Positions 26,035-34,584 of a DNA stretch of 64,000 nucleotides are shown here, piece after piece (within the stretch, counting starts at the first letter, position 1; each line of letters opens with the position of its first letter). The position numbers and the translations under genes are program-made. Source of the stretch: Ulvibacterium marinum (GTDB lineage: Bacteria > Bacteroidota > Bacteroidia > Flavobacteriales > Flavobacteriaceae); assembly GCF_003626755.1 (NCBI RefSeq), contig NZ_RBCJ01000001.1, forward strand, positions 992,001 to 1,056,000, read 5' to 3'. Below the pieces are notes generated by a model, which worked only from the letters and a program-made list of their open reading frames with translations, ran no database searches and was not told the DNA's origin.

Positions 26035-26994
26035 ATGAAGCAAAGTATCATAACAGCTTTTTTGGGCCGTACCCAAGACCGATTTTCAGAATATCAAGAA
26101 CCTACCTCTTTAGAAGAACGTTTGGACCTTGTGGTTAAAATCCCGGGGGTGGACGGAGTTGAAATCGTGTATCCCTACGAAACGGAAGAAGCAGAATCTA
26201 CAAAGAAAATGTTCAGCGATAGGGGCTTGAGTTTCGCCGCGGTGAATGCCAATATTAAAAAGGAGACCCAATGGGTGCCTGGGGCCCTTTCAAGACCCGA
26301 TTCCGATTTACGAAAAGGTGCCATAGAAATTATAAAGGAAGCAAAGAACTATGCCAAGGCGGTTGGCGCGCCTTTGGTAACTTGTTGTCCCTTGTCCGAT
26401 GGATATGACAATCTATTTCAGGTAGACTATCCCAAGGCTTGGCGAAATATGGTAGACGCTGTTGTAGAAGCCGCCGACTACCTTCCGGAAATCCCTTTGT
26501 TTATTGAATATAAAATCAATGAGACTAGGGTGCATGCCCAATTGGATAATTGTGCCAAGACCATCCTATTCTTAAAGGATGTAGGCAACAAAGCCACAGG
26601 AGTAACCGTTGATTTTGGCCATGCCTTATTGGCCAAGGAAAATCCGGCCCAAGTAATCGCACTCTGCGAGGAAACGGGAACGGATTACTACCTCCATACG
26701 AATGACAACGATTTTAACTTTGATTGGGATCTGATTTCAGGTTCCCGAAATTTTCTTCATACTGTAGAATTCCTATTCTACGCTAAGGAGTATGGGTATG
26801 ATAAATATTTTACCGCGGATGCCTCCCCACGTATTTTTGATATGATCGGGTTTTTTACTGAACATGCTGAAATGAACTTGGCCATTTGGAATCTGGTTGA
26901 TAAACTCGACCGCAAAAAATATCGAAAGCTGATGCACGAAGAAAGGCATATGGATTTGATGCAATTGGTACGAAAGGAAATTTACAGACTGTAA
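26035..26994 (+). CDS. Sugar-isomerase/epimerase TIM-barrel protein
   Basis: The product (319 residues from the ATG at 26035, chosen over an upstream ATG at 25999 because the family starts near here) is an AP-endonuclease-2-type TIM barrel: ITAFLGRTQDRFSEY at the start, CCPLSDGYDN in the middle, LFIEYKINETR (metal Glu), TGVTVDFGHAL (metal Asp), YYLHTNDND (His) and FTADASPRIFD (Asp) at the end. This matches sugar isomerases or epimerases of the xylose-isomerase-like superfamily. It closes the GntR/MFS/VOC/cupin operon. The substrate is not known. Confidence 0.88.
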   Translation: MKQSIITAFLGRTQDRFSEYQEPTSLEERLDLVVKIPGVDGVEIVYPYETEEAESTKKMFSDRGLSFAAVNANIKKETQWVPGALSRPDSDLRKGAIEIIKEAKNYAKAVGAPLVTCCPLSDGYDNLFQVDYPKAWRNMVDAVVEAADYLPEIPLFIEYKINETRVHAQLDNCAKTILFLKDVGNKATGVTVDFGHALLAKENPAQVIALCEETGTDYYLHTNDNDFNFDWDLISGSRNFLHTVEFLFYAKEYGYDKYFTADASPRIFDMIGFFTEHAEMNLAIWNLVDKLDRKKYRKLMHEERHMDLMQLVRKEIYRL

Positions 26995-27037
26995 AAATTT
27001 TGTGGTTGGGCGAAATTAGGATAGGAAAGCAAAACCG

Positions 27038-27934
27038 TTAATTCAAACGGGGCTTGGGTTTTCTACTGGCCAAATAGACACCTAAAAGAACCAAACAGGC
27101 CGCGGCTATTTTCAAGGTCGTTAAACTGTCTTTTCCTGTAGCCACAGCATATAGAATTCCAATAAGCGGTTGTACATATACAAAGGCACTCAAGGTAGAG
27201 GCCTTTAATTGTGTCAGCGCAAAAATATTAAAAAGATAGGTGCAGAAAGTGGTTCCTACCACTACAAAGGCCATGCGCCAGATTGCATCAAAAGGCAAGT
27301 TGGCCCAATCGATTTCGGTGACTTCGGTATACCCGAAAGGCAGACAAATAAGGATTCCAAGCGTAAAGAGCCATTTCATAAATGTAAATGGATGGTATTT
27401 GGCGATCAATATTTTTGCCACAATGAGATAGGAGCCATAGAAAACCGAGTTCATAAAAATTAAAAAGTTGCCCAAAGGAATATTGGGCGCATCCTGCCGA
27501 ATCTCGGAGCCAAATACGATGAGTCCCAGAGCACCAAGAAGACCAATGGCAATACCCAAAACTTTTTGAGGGAGGATTTTTTCCTTGATGAGCAAAGCCG
27601 ATAATATTAAAACAATTATGGGTGTAATCGTGATTAAAACAGCACTGTTGATTGGTGTTGATAGGGCGAGCCCCTTAAAAAAGACCAACATATTTACGCC
27701 CATTCCCAGAATAGCGCAGACCAACATTCGTAGATAATCTTTTTTTTCTATTTTTTCCTTAGGGCCAAAAACTGAAATTACCCAAAACAAGATGGCCGCC
27801 CCTACAACACGGAACATAATGAAGGCAAAAGGTTGTATATAGTGGGGCATTGCTCCCTTGGCAATGGTATGGTTAAGGCCATAGATAGTTGTGGCGCCTA
27901 CGGCGGCTAATATGGCGAGAGTTCGCTTGGTCAA
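27038..27934 (-). CDS. EamA/DMT-superfamily transporter
   Basis: The 298-residue protein has ten membrane helices in two EamA repeats. It starts TLAILAAVGATTIYGLNHTIAKGAM; the second repeat begins near residue 150 (FLIFMNSVFYGSYLIVAKILI). Such proteins export or exchange amino acids, nucleotides or drugs in the inner membrane; the substrate cannot be read. Its start overlaps the ArsC-like stop codon by four bases, so the two are translationally coupled. Confidence 0.92.
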   Translation of the reverse strand: MTKRTLAILAAVGATTIYGLNHTIAKGAMPHYIQPFAFIMFRVVGAAILFWVISVFGPKEKIEKKDYLRMLVCAILGMGVNMLVFFKGLALSTPINSAVLITITPIIVLILSALLIKEKILPQKVLGIAIGLLGALGLIVFGSEIRQDAPNIPLGNFLIFMNSVFYGSYLIVAKILIAKYHPFTFMKWLFTLGILICLPFGYTEVTEIDWANLPFDAIWRMAFVVVGTTFCTYLFNIFALTQLKASTLSAFVYVQPLIGILYAVATGKDSLTTLKIAAACLVLLGVYLASRKPKPRLN

Positions 27935-28284
27935 GAGTGTAAAGCTCCTTTGGCAGCCTCGACCACCTTTTTGCTGTTTCCAATAAAGATTTGGTCATCA
28001 ATCAAAATCACTGGACGCTTCAAAAAAGTGTAATGATCCAAAATTAAATCCCTATAGTCGTTTTCGGTCAGGTTTTTCTCCCCAAGATTGCGCTGGCGAA
28101 AAAGCATGGCCCTACGGCTAAACAAAGCCTCATAGCTACTGGATAGCTTATGCATTTCTTCCAATTGTGCAGGAGTTATGGACTCCGTTTTTATGTCCTG
28201 TAACCCTACTCCGTCCAAGGGTTCCAACTCTTTGAGAATACGTTGGCAGGTAGTGCATGTGCTTAGGTGGTATATTTTCCGCAT
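27931..28284 (-). CDS. ArsC-family (Spx-like) protein
   Basis: The 117-residue product (from the ATG at 28284, which gives the normal length; the frame extends to 28359) has the thioredoxin-like ArsC fold. It starts RKIYHLSTCTTCQRILKEL with a CTTC pair, and later FLKRPVILIDDQIFIG. Members include arsenate reductases and the transcription cofactor Spx. The CxxC rather than CX5R layout favours the Spx/MgsR-like or YffB-like branch. It is coupled with the DMT transporter gene by a four-base overlap. Confidence 0.88.
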   Translation of the reverse strand: MRKIYHLSTCTTCQRILKELEPLDGVGLQDIKTESITPAQLEEMHKLSSSYEALFSRRAMLFRQRNLGEKNLTENDYRDLILDHYTFLKRPVILIDDQIFIGNSKKVVEAAKGALHS

Positions 28285-28433
28285 GGAATACATTTTTGAT
28301 TTACAAATGATAGATTTGAACCTCTGTCCGATGGATAGATCAAGCTGAAAGAAATCCAAATTGACCTTATAAGTCCAATAGATTGCAAAGAAACCAATTT
28401 CTAATAAGATAGTCTATACCTTCCAATAGTAAT

Positions 28434-29132
28434 CTAGGAATTCGCCAACGCAAAATCCACTGCTTTTTGTGCATGGATTAGGGTTGTATTGAATGTTGGG
28501 ATAGCCACGTCCGATTCCGAAATCAACAAAGGTAATTCTGTACAGCCTAGGATAACACCTTCTGCTCCCTTTGTGATAAGGTTTTCAATGATTTGGATAC
28601 AAACCTGCTTTGAGGCCTCGGCAAATTTCCCCTTGACCAGCTCATCGTAAATAATGCTATGGACAGTTTGCCTTTCCTCTTCAGATGGGATGATTACCTC
28701 TAAATGGTATTTATCTTGTAAAATCTTGGTATAGAAATCCTTTTCCATGGTAAACTTTGTGCCTAACAAGGCCACCTTTTTTAGGCCCGCGGCCTGGATG
28801 GCCTCTCCGGCAGCATCGGCAATATGTAAAAAAGGGATAGCCGTAGACTGGGTTATACGGTCGCTCACCAAATGGATGGTATTGGTACAAAGTAAGGTCA
28901 TGTCCGCACCGGCCTTCTCCAACTTAACGGCATGATTGGCCATAAGATCACCGATTTTGTTCCAGTTTCCCTGAAAGGTAAGCTCTTCGATTTCCGAAAA
29001 ATCAACAGAGGTCATAATGCTCTTTGCCGAATGGGAACCTCCTAGACGTTCCTTGACAATCGAATTGGTATACTCATAATATATCTTGGAGGATTCCCAA
29101 CTCATACCCCCGATTAATCCTATTGTTTTCAT
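28434..29132 (-). CDS. Aspartate/glutamate racemase family protein
   Basis: The 232 residues match the Asp/Glu/hydantoin racemase family: IGLIGGMSWESSKIYYEYTN at the start, the first catalytic Cys in LLCTNTIH (about residue 82), and the second in ILGCTELPLL (about 197). The two-Cys cofactor-free mechanism interconverts L- and D-amino acids. The YgeA-type branch has broad specificity, but which amino acid is used here is not shown. A 46-codon open frame ends two bases before this start codon. Confidence 0.93.
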   Translation of the reverse strand: MKTIGLIGGMSWESSKIYYEYTNSIVKERLGGSHSAKSIMTSVDFSEIEELTFQGNWNKIGDLMANHAVKLEKAGADMTLLCTNTIHLVSDRITQSTAIPFLHIADAAGEAIQAAGLKKVALLGTKFTMEKDFYTKILQDKYHLEVIIPSEEERQTVHSIIYDELVKGKFAEASKQVCIQIIENLITKGAEGVILGCTELPLLISESDVAIPTFNTTLIHAQKAVDFALANS

Positions 29133-29134
29133 AG

Positions 29135-29275
29135 TTATTTTGTTTTGGACATTTCTAAGGCTCCGTCAATGGTTATTGATGATAGCCAGTTTTTAATAAG
29201 GCGAATTGTTTTATCACTTTTTTTCTCCGAATAATAGTCGTAATCGGAGAGTGTACATTCCAGTTTATTTCTCAT
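29135..29275 (-). CDS. Possible 46-residue ORF coupled to the racemase
   Basis: The frame begins MRNKLECTLSDYDYY and ends with KNWLSS and EMSKTK. Its TAA is followed after two bases by the racemase ATG (TAACTATG), an arrangement typical of translational coupling or of a leader peptide. No family is recognised and the length alone does not prove it is coding; it may be a regulatory leader or chance. Confidence 0.35.
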   Translation of the reverse strand: MRNKLECTLSDYDYYSEKKSDKTIRLIKNWLSSITIDGALEMSKTK

Positions 29276-29343
29276 GTCGTTGTTTGCCAAGGGTTAACAT
29301 ATTTATATTTCGCTAATTATCGATTTGAAGTTCTAAAAAAATA

Positions 29344-29646
29344 TTAAAGTTCTTTACTTAAAGTGTTGATATAGGCTTCGATCACTTTTTCATTTCTTCT
29401 GTAATAGGTCCATTTCCCATGTCTCGTAGGGATAATTAAATCCGCATTTTGCATCGCGGTGAGATACGTTGAGATGGTGGATTGTGATAATCCTGTTTTG
29501 TCCTGAATGAAACCAACGCAAACACCATCGTCAAAATGATCGATATCCTGGTGCGGTGGAAAATTCGATTCTGGATCTTTTAACCATTTTAAGATGTTCA
29601 CCCGGGTCTCGTTTGATAATACTTTACTAATTTCGACGATGTCCAT
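29344..29646 (-). CDS. ArsR-type winged-helix transcriptional regulator
   Basis: The 100-residue protein (ATG at 29646 preferred over 29664) has the winged-helix core: MDIVEISKVLSNETRVNILKWL, then DGVCVGFIQDKTGLSQSTISTYL for the recognition helix and the GKWTYYRRNEKVIEAYI wing and C-terminal helix. This layout is ArsR-like with an insert (SNFPPHQDIDHFD) before the HTH. No obvious metal-binding Cys cluster is present. It is divergent from the DinB-fold gene at 29725, and the inverted repeat 29669-29692 lies between them. Confidence 0.9.
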   Translation of the reverse strand: MDIVEISKVLSNETRVNILKWLKDPESNFPPHQDIDHFDDGVCVGFIQDKTGLSQSTISTYLTAMQNADLIIPTRHGKWTYYRRNEKVIEAYINTLSKEL

Positions 29647-29668
29647 AGGGCAAATATATAACATATTT

Positions 29669-29692
29669 ACATATCTAGAATAATAGATATGT
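29669..29692. promoter_or_regulatory. Inverted repeat between HTH regulator and DinB-fold gene (candidate operator)
   Basis: ACATATCTA (29669-29677), spacer GAATAA, then TAGATATGT (29684-29692): perfect 9-base arms. Just outside, AACATAT (29660-29666) repeats part of the arm. Binding by the adjacent ArsR-type protein is inferred. Confidence 0.65.
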
Positions 29693-29724
29693 TAATTTTT
29701 TAAATTAATTTAAAAGCTCATATT

Positions 29725-30186
29725 TTGGAGAAACTATTCAATATTACCTTGCAAAACCGAAAAAACCTCCTCAACATTTTGGAAAATACACCAAAGGACA
29801 TCTTGTTAAAGATTCCAAAGGGTTATCGAAACAACATTTGGTGGAACATTGCCCACGTAACCGTCACCCAACAATTATTGGTATATAACTTAAGCAAAAT
29901 GCCCATGCTTGTTCCACAGGGACTCGTGGATAAATTCAGAAAAGGAACCATACCTGACGGTACCGCGACGGACGAAGAAATTAAAGCGATAGCCTCCTTT
30001 TTGGTCTCCACAATAGAGCGGACCGAAGAGGACTTTAACAAAGGAACCTTTAAAGAGTTTAACGAATATACCACTAGCGCAAAAGTAACCTTAAGGGAAG
30101 TGGCCGATGCTGTTGCCTTTAATGTCTTTCATGAAGGACTGCACCTGGGTGCTATCCTTTCATTGCGAAAAGTTCTGGTAAATTAA
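29725..30186 (+). CDS. DinB-fold protein
   Basis: The 153 residues form the four-helix DinB/YfiT fold: NLLNILENTPKDILLKIPKGYRN, NIWWNIAHVTVTQQLL with the first metal His, and the last helix FNVFHEGLHLGAI with two more His. The family binds a divalent metal, and known members are thiol-dependent transferases; its role is unknown here. The frame has no ATG; TTG at 29725 is the best start. It is divergent from the HTH regulator with a perfect inverted repeat between. Confidence 0.88.
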   Translation: MEKLFNITLQNRKNLLNILENTPKDILLKIPKGYRNNIWWNIAHVTVTQQLLVYNLSKMPMLVPQGLVDKFRKGTIPDGTATDEEIKAIASFLVSTIERTEEDFNKGTFKEFNEYTTSAKVTLREVADAVAFNVFHEGLHLGAILSLRKVLVN

Positions 30187-30187
30187 T

Positions 30188-30931
30188 TTAGGACTTGCCT
30201 CTTCTAGCCAAGAATTTTTTTACCTCCTCATAGGGAAGGGTCAATTCCAACGGGCCATCTGCATATGAGGCAACTTCATATGGATTGTAACGTAGTTGTA
30301 TGCCTTTCTCTGTGAAGCCAATGTTTTCCGGAAGGTAGAAGGAATCCTTCTCGAACATGAAACCAGTATGGTTAATGGGTTTGTCCATAGGAATTTTTTC
30401 CTGCTCCCTAAATTTGATTTCCGCGAAACGTTCAAATTCATCTTGATTTATAAAAAGCTGCCGGTTTTCAAGCTCTTTCCCTTTAGTTTTATCAAAATTT
30501 AAGAACTGTTTTGAGCTATAACCGTGGGCACCTCCCGTGAATATGTAAGAATCAAGTTCCACGGTTAAAAGGGCATTATCTTCATAAATCACCTTCCCCT
30601 CGATTTTGGCTTCCCAACCTATGGTTTCATCGGAATAGAGTCTTTTAAGCTCCAGGTAGCCATTTTTAAAGGATTTGATGGCCTCTTCCGGAGTAGATGC
30701 CGCTATGTCCTCATCAAAATTTAGAATGGAAATGGTTTCCTCTTCCAATGCCGTATTGATGGTTGATGCCAATTTGGTATTTTCCAATGCCTTTGGGTAA
30801 GAAACGGATACTTCGGGGCAGTCCGCACATGCATCGCCATGTAAAATAAAGGGTTCAAATGTTAGTTTATCCTGATTTTTACAACTTACAAGCAATACAA
30901 ATAGGCAGATAAAGCTAAATATAGGTCTCAT
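30188..30931 (-). CDS. DUF3298 / RsiV-like lipoprotein
   Basis: The 247-residue lipoprotein (MRPIFSFICLFVLLVSC) carries the DUF4163 and DUF3298 domains. VSVSYPKALENTKLASTINTAL marks the first, and the second has the family's FTGGAHGYSS motif, with NIGFTEKGIQLRYNPYEVASYADGP at its end. The DUF3298 domain of RsiV binds lysozyme, but no sigma factor or membrane anti-sigma part is present here. It is convergent with the DinB-fold gene (one base between the stop codons) and divergent from the cystathionine gamma-synthase gene. Confidence 0.88.
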   Translation of the reverse strand: MRPIFSFICLFVLLVSCKNQDKLTFEPFILHGDACADCPEVSVSYPKALENTKLASTINTALEEETISILNFDEDIAASTPEEAIKSFKNGYLELKRLYSDETIGWEAKIEGKVIYEDNALLTVELDSYIFTGGAHGYSSKQFLNFDKTKGKELENRQLFINQDEFERFAEIKFREQEKIPMDKPINHTGFMFEKDSFYLPENIGFTEKGIQLRYNPYEVASYADGPLELTLPYEEVKKFLARRGKS

Positions 30932-30963
30932 GTAATGTTATCGTTTCAATGTTTGGGGTGTAA

Positions 30964-30994
30964 TTGTATGCTTCCAAAGATAACGATACATTTG
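30964..30994 (+). promoter_or_regulatory. Promoter of the cystathionine gamma-synthase gene
   Basis: TTG at 30964-30966, a 20-base spacer and TACATTTG at 30987-30994 match the Bacteroidetes TTG / TAnnTTTG promoter exactly. The predicted transcript starts near 31000, 13 bases before the ATG. Confidence 0.75.
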
Positions 30995-31012
30995 CACCGA
31001 TAATTATATAAT

Positions 31013-32167
31013 ATGAGCGAAAAAAAATTAAAGTTCAATAGTAAGACCATTCATGGAGGGCAGGAACCCGACAAGGCCTATGGCGCCGTAATGCCTCCTA
31101 TATATCAAACCTCAACCTATGCGCAGACCACTCCGGGAGGACATCAAGGCTATGAATATTCCCGTAGCGCCAACCCTACCCGGACCGCATTGGAGAATTC
31201 CTTGGCCAGTATAGAAAATGGAAAATATGGATTGGCCTTTGCAAGTGGCCTATCGGCTATGGATGCCGTCATTAAATTATTGAGCCCGGGGGATGAGGTA
31301 GTTTCCACAAATGACCTCTATGGGGGAAGTTACCGTTTGTTCAAGCAAGTTTTTGAAAAATACGGTATTACGTTTCATTTTATAGGGATGCAAGATGCCA
31401 ACGCAATCGAACAATACATCAACGATAAGACGAAGCTTATCTGGGTGGAGACCCCGACCAACCCAATGATGAATGTTATTGATATCAAAGCGGTTTCCCT
31501 TTTGGCCAAAAAACATGATCTTTTGCTAGCCGTAGACAATACTTTCGCTACACCTTATTTACAACAACCCCTAGATCTCGGTGCAGATATCGTTATGCAC
31601 TCGGCAACTAAATACTTGGGAGGTCATAGTGATGTTGTGGTAGGCGCATTAGTGGTCAAGGAAAAGGAATTGGCGGATAAGCTCTATTTTCTTCAAAATG
31701 CCAGTGGTGCCGTTTGTGGGCCCATGGATAGCTTTTTGGTACTTAGGGGGATAAAGACCTTACATGTACGTATGCAACGCCATTGTGAGAATGGTAGGGC
31801 GATTGCAGAATTTTTAAAGGATCATCCCAAAATTGAAAAAGTGTATTGGCCTGGTTTTGTGGATCATCCCAACCACGAAATTGCCAAGAATCAGATGAAG
31901 GATTTTGGCGGAATGGTCTCCTTTGTGACCAAAGGAAGCAATTATGCCGATGCCATTAAGATAGTGGAAAGACTTCAAGTCTTTACATTGGCCGAATCGT
32001 TGGGAGGGGTGGAAAGTTTGGCCGGTCACCCTGCAAGTATGACCCATGCCAGTATTCCCAAGGAAGAACGGGAGAAAAGCGGAGTTGTGGATGCTTTGAT
32101 CAGGTTAAGTGTAGGTATTGAGGATGTAGACGATTTGATTACGGATTTGCAACAAGCTATAGTCTAG
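31013..32167 (+). CDS. Cystathionine gamma-synthase-type PLP enzyme
   Basis: The 384-residue product belongs to the Cys/Met-metabolism PLP family. YGAVMPPIYQTSTYAQ and YSRSANPTR open it; the PLP lysine is in HSATKYLGGHSDVVVG (about residue 203), and AESLGGVESLAGHPASMTHA is the substrate-binding end. It joins a C4 acceptor to cysteine in methionine synthesis or acts as a lyase in the reverse direction. The motif set and length fit MetB-like enzymes, but MetC/MGL-type activity cannot be excluded. It has its own promoter. Confidence 0.93.
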   Translation: MSEKKLKFNSKTIHGGQEPDKAYGAVMPPIYQTSTYAQTTPGGHQGYEYSRSANPTRTALENSLASIENGKYGLAFASGLSAMDAVIKLLSPGDEVVSTNDLYGGSYRLFKQVFEKYGITFHFIGMQDANAIEQYINDKTKLIWVETPTNPMMNVIDIKAVSLLAKKHDLLLAVDNTFATPYLQQPLDLGADIVMHSATKYLGGHSDVVVGALVVKEKELADKLYFLQNASGAVCGPMDSFLVLRGIKTLHVRMQRHCENGRAIAEFLKDHPKIEKVYWPGFVDHPNHEIAKNQMKDFGGMVSFVTKGSNYADAIKIVERLQVFTLAESLGGVESLAGHPASMTHASIPKEEREKSGVVDALIRLSVGIEDVDDLITDLQQAIV

Positions 32168-32393
32168 TACCGCCCTTTTTTCTCGTAAATAGGAAGGTGA
32201 CTAATTTCTCCTTTAAAAGGATATAGCATACCCATATTTTGTGCACTCCATGGAGAGTGGGAAAGTTAACAAGAAAGCAATATGAGGTAAAAAAATTATC
32301 AAATTTTAGAAAAAAGAGGGTATAAATTATTGAAATATCATAATTTCGCCCCGTAATTTTATTTTCATCAATAATCTGTGAACAAATAAATAT

Positions 32394-33737
32394 ATGCAAG
32401 AAAAAATAAAAGCCTTTATGGACGAGGTAAGATCCCGGAATGGTCATGAGCCGGAATTCTTACAAGCAGTACAGGAAGTTGCCGATACGGTTATTCCATA
32501 TATTGCGGATAACGAGATATATAACGGAAAGAATATTTTGTTGCGTATGGTAGAACCTGAGCGTTTGATTTCTTTTCGGGTTGCTTGGGTGGACGATGAT
32601 GGGGAAATACATGTTAACCGAGGATACCGCATACAAATGAATTCGGCCATCGGGCCATATAAAGGTGGACTTCGTTTTCATCCTACGGTAAATGCCAGTA
32701 TTCTAAAGTTTTTGGCTTTTGAACAAGTCTTTAAAAATAGTCTTACCACCTTGCCCATGGGAGGTGGAAAAGGAGGCTCTGATTTTGACCCCAAAGGCAA
32801 ATCGGATGATGAGGTTATGCGGTTTTGCCATGCCTTTATGGCGGAGCTCTTTAGGCATATTGGCCCGTTCACGGATATCCCTGCCGGGGACATTGGTGTG
32901 GGTGCCCGGGAAATTGGATTTCTTTTTGGGATGTACAAAAGAATTCAAAACGAGTTTACCGGAGTGTTGACCGGAAAGGGGCTCTCTTGGGGAGGATCAA
33001 AAATACGTCCTGAGGCAACAGGTTACGGAACCGTGTATTTTGCGCAGGATATGTTGCTGACTAAAAATGATGATATTGATGGGAAGACGGTGGTCATTTC
33101 CGGCTCTGGAAACGTGGCCCAATATGCTGCGGAAAAAACATTACAGCTTGGAGGCAAAGTGGTTACGCTTTCGGATTCTGGAGGATACATCTATGACAAG
33201 AAAGGCATAGATGAGGAGAAGTTAGCCTTTGTAATGGACTTGAAGAATAACAAACGGGGAAGAATTTCCGAATATGTGGACCAATATCCATCTGCTGAAT
33301 ATCACAAAGGGAAAACACCTTGGGAAGTGCCCTGCGATATTGCATTGCCCTGTGCCACGCAAAATGAGCTTAACGGGGAAGATGCCACAACTTTGATTAA
33401 AAATGGGTGTATTTGTGTAGCAGAAGGGGCTAATATGCCTTCCACATTGGATGCTGTACATACCTTTCAGGATGCCAAAATCCTATTTGCACCTGGTAAG
33501 GCCTCCAACGCTGGTGGCGTGGCAACTTCAGGATTGGAAATGTCCCAAAACTCCCTACGTATCAGTTGGACAAGGGAAGAGGTGGACGAAAGATTAAAAG
33601 GGATAATGAAGGACATCCATGATTCCTGTATTGAGCATGGCATAGAAGCGGACGGTTATTGTAACTATGTAAAAGGAGCAAATATTGCCGGTTTTGTAAA
33701 AGTTGCCGATGCCATGTTGGCCCAGGGTGTGATTTAA
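32394..33737 (+). CDS. gdhA: NADP-type glutamate dehydrogenase
   Basis: GdhA forms glutamate from 2-oxoglutarate and ammonia. The 447-residue length and the layout are those of hexameric class I enzymes. The active site shows GPYKGGLRFHP, then TTLPMGGGKGGSDFDPKGKSD with the catalytic Lys, FTDIPAGDIGVGAREIGF, and the cofactor domain VVISGSGNVAQYAAEK. It is a single gene in the cytosol; a 226-base gap before it holds no clear -7 box. Confidence 0.97.
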   Translation: MQEKIKAFMDEVRSRNGHEPEFLQAVQEVADTVIPYIADNEIYNGKNILLRMVEPERLISFRVAWVDDDGEIHVNRGYRIQMNSAIGPYKGGLRFHPTVNASILKFLAFEQVFKNSLTTLPMGGGKGGSDFDPKGKSDDEVMRFCHAFMAELFRHIGPFTDIPAGDIGVGAREIGFLFGMYKRIQNEFTGVLTGKGLSWGGSKIRPEATGYGTVYFAQDMLLTKNDDIDGKTVVISGSGNVAQYAAEKTLQLGGKVVTLSDSGGYIYDKKGIDEEKLAFVMDLKNNKRGRISEYVDQYPSAEYHKGKTPWEVPCDIALPCATQNELNGEDATTLIKNGCICVAEGANMPSTLDAVHTFQDAKILFAPGKASNAGGVATSGLEMSQNSLRISWTREEVDERLKGIMKDIHDSCIEHGIEADGYCNYVKGANIAGFVKVADAMLAQGVI

Positions 33738-33766
33738 GGTACCCGGCTAGATGTTCGAAATCGAAA

Positions 33767-33804
33767 TAAGACCTGTCAGGTTTCCAAAAACCTGACAGGT
33801 CTTA
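33767..33804. repeat. Perfect 17-bp inverted repeat, intergenic palindrome
   Basis: The left arm (33767-33783, starting TAAGACCTGTCAGG) and the right arm (33788-33804) are exact reverse complements with loop CCAA. The flank after it (TATATATT) is AT-rich but not a T-run. It lies between gdhA and recO and may act as a bidirectional terminator or be one copy of a dispersed palindromic element. Confidence 0.85.
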
Positions 33805-33863
33805 TATATTTATCGAACTTCATTTTTTTTCCGATTATCTTTACCGTTAGCTAACCAAAACCG

Positions 33864-34583
33864 ATGCAAGTAACCACCAAAGCCATAGTTTTATCTTCCA
33901 TTAAGTATGGAGATACTAGCTTGATTGTCAGAGCATATACCTTGTCAGATGGGTTAAAATCCTATTTGCTAAAAGGAGTGCTTGCCTCCAGAAAAGGGAA
34001 ATTGAAATCGGCCTATTTTCAGCCTTTGACCCAATTGGAATTGGTGGCCAACCATAAGAACAAAGGAACCTTGGAAAGCATTCGAGAAGCCAAGGTTTAT
34101 TACCCATACCAAACATTACATACGGATATTTCCAAGAATTCCATGACCCTTTTTTTAGCGGAAATGCTGGGAAACAGTATTTATGAGGAAGAACCTAATA
34201 AAGGACTTTTTCATTTTTTGGAAGCTTCTATGCAATGGTTGGATACGCATCAAGAAATCTTCAACTTTCATCTATTTTTTTTATTGGATTTGACGAAATA
34301 TTTAGGCTTCTATCCTGACACATCTTATGCGCATGAGGCTTATTTTGATCTTCTGGAAGGGGAGTTTACAAAAATGCCATCGCTTCACCCTAATTTGACG
34401 GACAAAAATTTGGAGTACTTCAAACAGTTTTTGGGCATAAATTTTGATGGGATACATACGATTAAAATGAACAAGATCGACCGACAAGAACTCCTAAAAT
34501 CCCTTGTCCTGTATTATGAATTACATTTGCAGGGGTTTCGAAGGCCCAAATCGCTTGCCGTTCTAAATGAAGTATTCCGCTAG
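33864..34583 (+). CDS. recO: DNA repair protein RecO
   Basis: The 239-residue product has the N-terminal OB fold (TTKAIVLSSIKYGDTSLIVRAYT, then GLKSYLLKGVLA with KGKLKSAYFQPLTQLELV) and the helical C-terminal region of RecO. RecO loads RecA on SSB-coated single-stranded DNA in the RecFOR pathway. No zinc-finger cysteines are present, as usual in Bacteroidetes. The TonB receptor start follows the stop codon after one base. Confidence 0.93.
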   Translation: MQVTTKAIVLSSIKYGDTSLIVRAYTLSDGLKSYLLKGVLASRKGKLKSAYFQPLTQLELVANHKNKGTLESIREAKVYYPYQTLHTDISKNSMTLFLAEMLGNSIYEEEPNKGLFHFLEASMQWLDTHQEIFNFHLFFLLDLTKYLGFYPDTSYAHEAYFDLLEGEFTKMPSLHPNLTDKNLEYFKQFLGINFDGIHTIKMNKIDRQELLKSLVLYYELHLQGFRRPKSLAVLNEVFR

Positions 34584-34584
34584 T

